DNA from: Hymenobacter duratus | GTDB taxonomy: Bacteria; Bacteroidota; Bacteroidia; Cytophagales; Hymenobacteraceae | Direction of reading: 5' to 3' | DNA length: 64,000 bases | Assembly (NCBI RefSeq): GCF_014698995.1 | Contig: NZ_JACWZZ010000002.1 | Coordinates: 992,001 to 1,056,000 of the forward strand | Shown here: positions 61,304-64,000 of the stretch, piece after piece | Numbering within the stretch: position 1 is the first letter of the stretch | How the letters are laid out: each line of letters opens with the position of its first letter | The notes under the pieces: generated by a model | Database searches by the model: none | Seen by the model: only the letters and a program-made list of their open reading frames with translations | What the model was told of the DNA's origin: nothing | Position numbers and translations under genes: made by a program

Positions 61304-62155
61304 CTACAGCCGCCCCAGACACGCCTTAAGACTCTCGCGCCAATGCGGGATGTATACGCCCAGGTTGGTTTTGGCTTTGGTCTTGTCCATCACGGAAAAG
61401 GCCGGACGGGTGGCTTTGGTCGGATATTCGGCTGTGCGGATGGGCACGGTGCGCACATGCGTATTGCTCAACTCAAAAATGGCAGTGGCGAAATCGTACC
61501 ACGAGGTTACGCCCTCGTTGCTGTAGTGATAGAGGCCGTATTGCTGGTTCTGCGTTTCGATGATGGTGAGGATGCAGCCGGCTAGGTCAATGGCGTAAGT
61601 AGGCGTGCCTACTTGGTCCCAGATAACGCGTAGCTCGTCCCGTTCCCGCCCCAAGCGCAACATCGTTTTCACGAAGTTGTTGGCGTATTCCGAATACAGC
61701 CAGCCGGTGCGCAACGTGAAATACTGACTGGTGTGCTCTGCCACGGCCTGCTCGCCTTCCAGTTTAGTGAGGCCGTACACGCTGATTGGAGCCGCCTCAT
61801 CGGTTTCAGAGAGCGGCTGGTTACAGGTGCCGGCAAACACGAAATCAGTGGATATATGGATGAGCGTGGCCCCGTACTCGGTGCAGGCCTGCGCCAAGTT
61901 AGCGGCTCCGTCGCGGTTCACTTTGCGGGCTATTTCCACCTCATCTTCCGCCTTATCCACAGCGGTATAGGCAGCACAATTGATGCAATACGTGGGCTGA
62001 TAATGGGCGAAGGCCGCCTTTACAGCATCAGTATCCAGAATATTAGCTTCGGCTTCCGGCAGAAATACTAGGTCGTCGTTTCCTCGCTCCGCTGCTACAT
62101 GCCGTAGGCACTGCCCTAATTGTCCTGATGCTCCAAAAACGAGTACGTTGCCCAT
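61304..62155 (-). CDS. rfbD: dTDP-4-dehydrorhamnose reductase
   Basis: 283 residues, extended SDR. Cofactor motif VFGASGQLGQCL (6-17), the INCAAYTAVDKAE loop (58-70), active site STDFVF with Thr103/Asp104, and the YGLTK catalytic pair Tyr127 and Lys131. VIWDQVGTPTYAIDLA is the family substrate motif. It makes dTDP-L-rhamnose for surface glycans. RmlA, B and C are not in the window. Confidence 0.93.
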   Translation of the reverse strand: MGNVLVFGASGQLGQCLRHVAAERGNDDLVFLPEAEANILDTDAVKAAFAHYQPTYCINCAAYTAVDKAEDEVEIARKVNRDGAANLAQACTEYGATLIHISTDFVFAGTCNQPLSETDEAAPISVYGLTKLEGEQAVAEHTSQYFTLRTGWLYSEYANNFVKTMLRLGRERDELRVIWDQVGTPTYAIDLAGCILTIIETQNQQYGLYHYSNEGVTSWYDFATAIFELSNTHVRTVPIRTAEYPTKATRPAFSVMDKTKAKTNLGVYIPHWRESLKACLGRL

Positions 62156-62229
62156 GAAGTGCGGTTAAAGTCGGCTGCCCACCTTCTCTTCAAGCAGGAA
62201 GGCAGCCCTAGTGGATTATGCTCCGCAAA

Positions 62230-63198
62230 TTAGCCTTTTCCCGCTTCGTCTGCACCGCTCACCGACTCGCCGGAGCTAATAACCGGGCCACCGGGCTGCA
62301 CGGGACGCTTGTTGCGGATAGGCTCGAAACGCTGCTCCCGAGGCTGCTTTTCACTGAGGTAGCGCCAGTAACGGAGCGGCATATGGCGGCGGTGCAGCTT
62401 CATATTTTTGCGCTCCGGAATATTCACATGGTCGAAATACGACTGCCAGAGCAATTTGAACAGCGGCTCCCGCTCGTCCAACACTGTAGCTGAAACAGCC
62501 GTGCTACGTTGCGGGGCGCTGGTTTCAAACTCTACTATATCGGTGCGCGTGAGGTCATAGTAGAGGCCGTAGCGGCGGCGCTTATCAAAAATCAGCCAGC
62601 GTTGGTCGGCGTAGCGCTTGGTGAAATGCGGCGCAATAAGAGGCAGCACATCGAAATCCGGGTCGATGGTGGCGTGGAACAATCCATCCTGAGTTTTCTC
62701 GAAGCGTACAAAGGCTTCCATACGGTGCTTTTCGCGGTACATCTGCTGGGCCAGGCGCTGCACGCGGCGCACGTTGTCGTCGGCGTAGTTTTCCGAAATG
62801 TCGCGGCCGGCCCACATGGCCAGATCGGCGTAGCGGAAAATGAGTAGTTCCCGGTCGGGCTGCTCACTTAGAAACGTATGAAACAGCCGCGTGCGCGCCT
62901 CCGCGTCCATATAGCGCAGCAGGCCTTCCCACACGCGGGCGGCGGCTGTTTCATCGGTATCAATTTCTACGGGCAGCACAAACAGGCCGCCCTGCACGGC
63001 TCCTACCGGCTGAATGGTATTGGGAGCCGCCTTCCGGTCGTATATCTGGAAAAGCACCGTCAGCATGCCCTCAAACGACCCATCGTAGGCATAGTCCAGC
63101 GCCGGGTTGGTTAGCTGAGGAGCACCGGACCGGCGGCCGGCAGCCGAGCTAACGGCAGTGTTACAAGGTCGGCTGAGAGGCGAAAGGGAATGGCTCAT
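62230..63198 (-). CDS. TIGR03915-like putative DNA repair/metabolism protein
   Basis: 322 residues. YDGSFEGMLTVLFQIYDRK near the start, then an RVWEGLLRYMDAEARTRLFHTFLSEQPDRELLIFRYADLAMWAG stretch and VRRVQRLAQQMYREKHRMEAFVRFEKTQDGLFHATIDPDFDVLPLIAPHFTKRYADQRWLIFDKRRRYGLYYD match the TIGR03915 family (SAM_7_link), found with a radical SAM protein of TIGR03916. Its role is not established; a DNA repair link is inferred from that pairing and from the HhH of the neighbour. ATG 63198 is chosen; the longer ORF adds Cys/Ser-rich sequence with no homology. The C-terminus is Arg/Pro-rich. Confidence 0.85.
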   Translation of the reverse strand: MSHSLSPLSRPCNTAVSSAAGRRSGAPQLTNPALDYAYDGSFEGMLTVLFQIYDRKAAPNTIQPVGAVQGGLFVLPVEIDTDETAAARVWEGLLRYMDAEARTRLFHTFLSEQPDRELLIFRYADLAMWAGRDISENYADDNVRRVQRLAQQMYREKHRMEAFVRFEKTQDGLFHATIDPDFDVLPLIAPHFTKRYADQRWLIFDKRRRYGLYYDLTRTDIVEFETSAPQRSTAVSATVLDEREPLFKLLWQSYFDHVNIPERKNMKLHRRHMPLRYWRYLSEKQPREQRFEPIRNKRPVQPGGPVISSGESVSGADEAGKG

Positions 63199-63241
63199 AC
63201 AATAGCAAATTGGAACAAAAAGCCACTTCCTGCCAGCTGCC

Positions 63242-63421
63242 CTACGCGGCCTCTGACTGGCGGGATTTGTTAGCGGGCCGAACTGTCTCGCGGTGTAGCT
63301 GCTGCACGAGGGGCAACAAGTCGGAGAGCTTACAGCAGCAGGCAATACGGGCCACTTTCATGGGCTGGGCAATCGTAGCGGTGGCGGCCGGCGCGTCGGC
63401 GGCGCGATGAGAAATAGTCAT
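63242..63421 (-). CDS. Possible 59-residue protein between the two repair genes
   Basis: Reads MTISHRAADAPAATATIAQP, then MKVARIACCC, a Leu-rich stretch (KLSDLLPLVQQLHRETVRP) and ends NKSRQSEAA. It has an ATG, a run of three Cys, and lies between the TIGR03915-like gene and the radical SAM gene on the same strand. No ribosome-binding site is obvious. Coding status is uncertain. Confidence 0.3.
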   Translation of the reverse strand: MTISHRAADAPAATATIAQPMKVARIACCCKLSDLLPLVQQLHRETVRPANKSRQSEAA

Positions 63422-63501
63422 GGTTTGCTTTCGTTAGAAGTTTGTCGTTATGTCAGTCGTTTATGCGTGTACTACCTCCCCGAAAACCAACCACTTTGTT
63501 A

Positions 63502-64000
63502 TTAAGATGCCTGCGCAAACAGGTCGAGTTGCTGCGTAACCAGAGCCGACCGGACGGAGCCCGCCCCGAATAGAATCTGGCGGCGGATGGTTTGCTCGTC
63601 GTAGTCGCGGGTGGAAAGAGCCTGGCCACGGCAAGTCAGGAAGAATTTGGCCCGCTTAAGCACCACCCCGAACTTGTGCAGATGGTCGAGGGTGAGCGGC
63701 GAGAAGCGGCGCGCCGCTACAATGCGCTTCGCCGACCGTGCGCCCACACCAGGAATGCGCAGTATCATTTCGTAATCGGCCACGTTGATGTCCACCGGAA
63801 ACACGTGGCGGTTGCGTAGCGCCCAAGCCAGCTTGGGGTCCACTTCCAGGTCGAGAAACGGATGTGCAGGGTCCAGAATTTCGTCGGCCTGGAAGCCGTA
63901 GAAGCGCATGAGCCAGTCGGACTGGTAGAGACGGTGCTCCCGGATGAGCGGCGGCTGCGTCACCTGGGGCAGGCGGGCATCATCGGTGACGGGAATGTAG
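63502..64000 (-). CDS. TIGR03916-like radical SAM DNA repair protein, C-terminal part (cut by window end)
   Basis: The open frame reaches the window edge, so the start and the radical SAM Cx3Cx2C cluster are outside. What is visible is RLYQSDWLMRFYGFQADEIL, FLDLEVDPKLAWALRNRHVFPVDINVADYEMILRIPGVGARSAKRIVAARRF (a helix-hairpin-helix, IPGVGARSAKRI) and FGVVLKRAKFFLTCRG. This matches the C-terminal end of TIGR03916 (rSAM_link_UDG) proteins, which pair with TIGR03915. The HhH suggests DNA contact. The reading frame through 63964-64000 continues as coding (YIPVTDDARLPQV). Confidence 0.85.
   Translation of the reverse strand, partial: YIPVTDDARLPQVTQPPLIREHRLYQSDWLMRFYGFQADEILDPAHPFLDLEVDPKLAWALRNRHVFPVDINVADYEMILRIPGVGARSAKRIVAARRFSPLTLDHLHKFGVVLKRAKFFLTCRGQALSTRDYDEQTIRRQILFGAGSVRSALVTQQLDLFAQAS

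Overview
The window looks like chromosomal DNA from a member of the Bacteroidota, most likely Hymenobacter or a close relative in the Hymenobacteraceae. The evidence is high GC with strong G/C wobble bias, TAnnTTTG-type -7 promoter elements a short distance before several starts, an isolated atpD-atpC pair, a CTC-type ribosomal protein L25, many short lipoproteins, and the NodB, A2M and RND gene content. The genus is inferred from overall character, not from a marker gene.

Layout. 1-3.6 kb: ispE, divergent from a three-gene pglC-pglD-pglE-like cluster (phosphoglycosyl transferase, sugar acetyltransferase, PLP aminotransferase) for a modified amino sugar at the start of a surface glycan. 3.8-7 kb: two envelope proteins and a trans-sulfuration PLP enzyme. 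7-14 kb: housekeeping block (atpC, atpD, tRNA-Gln, prs, L25, pth, metG). 14-19 kb: a Lys/Ala-rich protein, a lipoprotein, a DUF3050 protein, a lipoprotein MsrB and typA. 19-29 kb: DUF2071, a GT39-like membrane glycosyltransferase, an rRNA/tRNA methyltransferase, a histidine kinase/response regulator pair, surface proteins, an Nth-like glycosylase, TM2-like and DUF167 small proteins, and a ZIP transporter. 29-35 kb: amt, a glycosyltransferase-deacetylase fusion, threonine synthase, and a LysR regulator beside a gene remnant. 35.8-44.6 kb: a giant alpha-2-macroglobulin lipoprotein and PBP1C, separated by a RAYT transposase gene bracketed by REP palindromes. 44.9-51 kb: a tripartite RND efflux operon with REP pairs in both internal spacers. 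51-56 kb: an esterase, small exported proteins and an S9 peptidase. 56-60.7 kb: ALDH + DUF779 with a divergent AraC regulator, then an MFS exporter. 60.7-64 kb: a lipoprotein, rfbD, and a putative DNA-repair pair (TIGR03915-like protein and radical SAM protein, the latter cut by the window end).

The most striking signal is the repeat landscape. A REP family begins with GTAG followed by a GAGACGC...GCGTCTC hairpin, and pairs of these form 80-130 bp inverted repeats. Such pairs bracket the only transposase-like gene in the window, a single-domain HUH/Y1 protein of the RAYT type, and recur at 34.0, 46.3 and 47.7 kb. Compensatory base changes keep the hairpin stems. Other palindromic families (GTCATGCTGAGC, GTCATCCTGAG, GTCATTCAGAG, ATCCGTGG, and a GGTGATGGGG type) fill other spacers. 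One G/C-rich palindrome lies in frame inside pbpC and adds roughly 37 residues between two active-site motifs.

All calls rest on reading the sequence and family knowledge. No database search was run.
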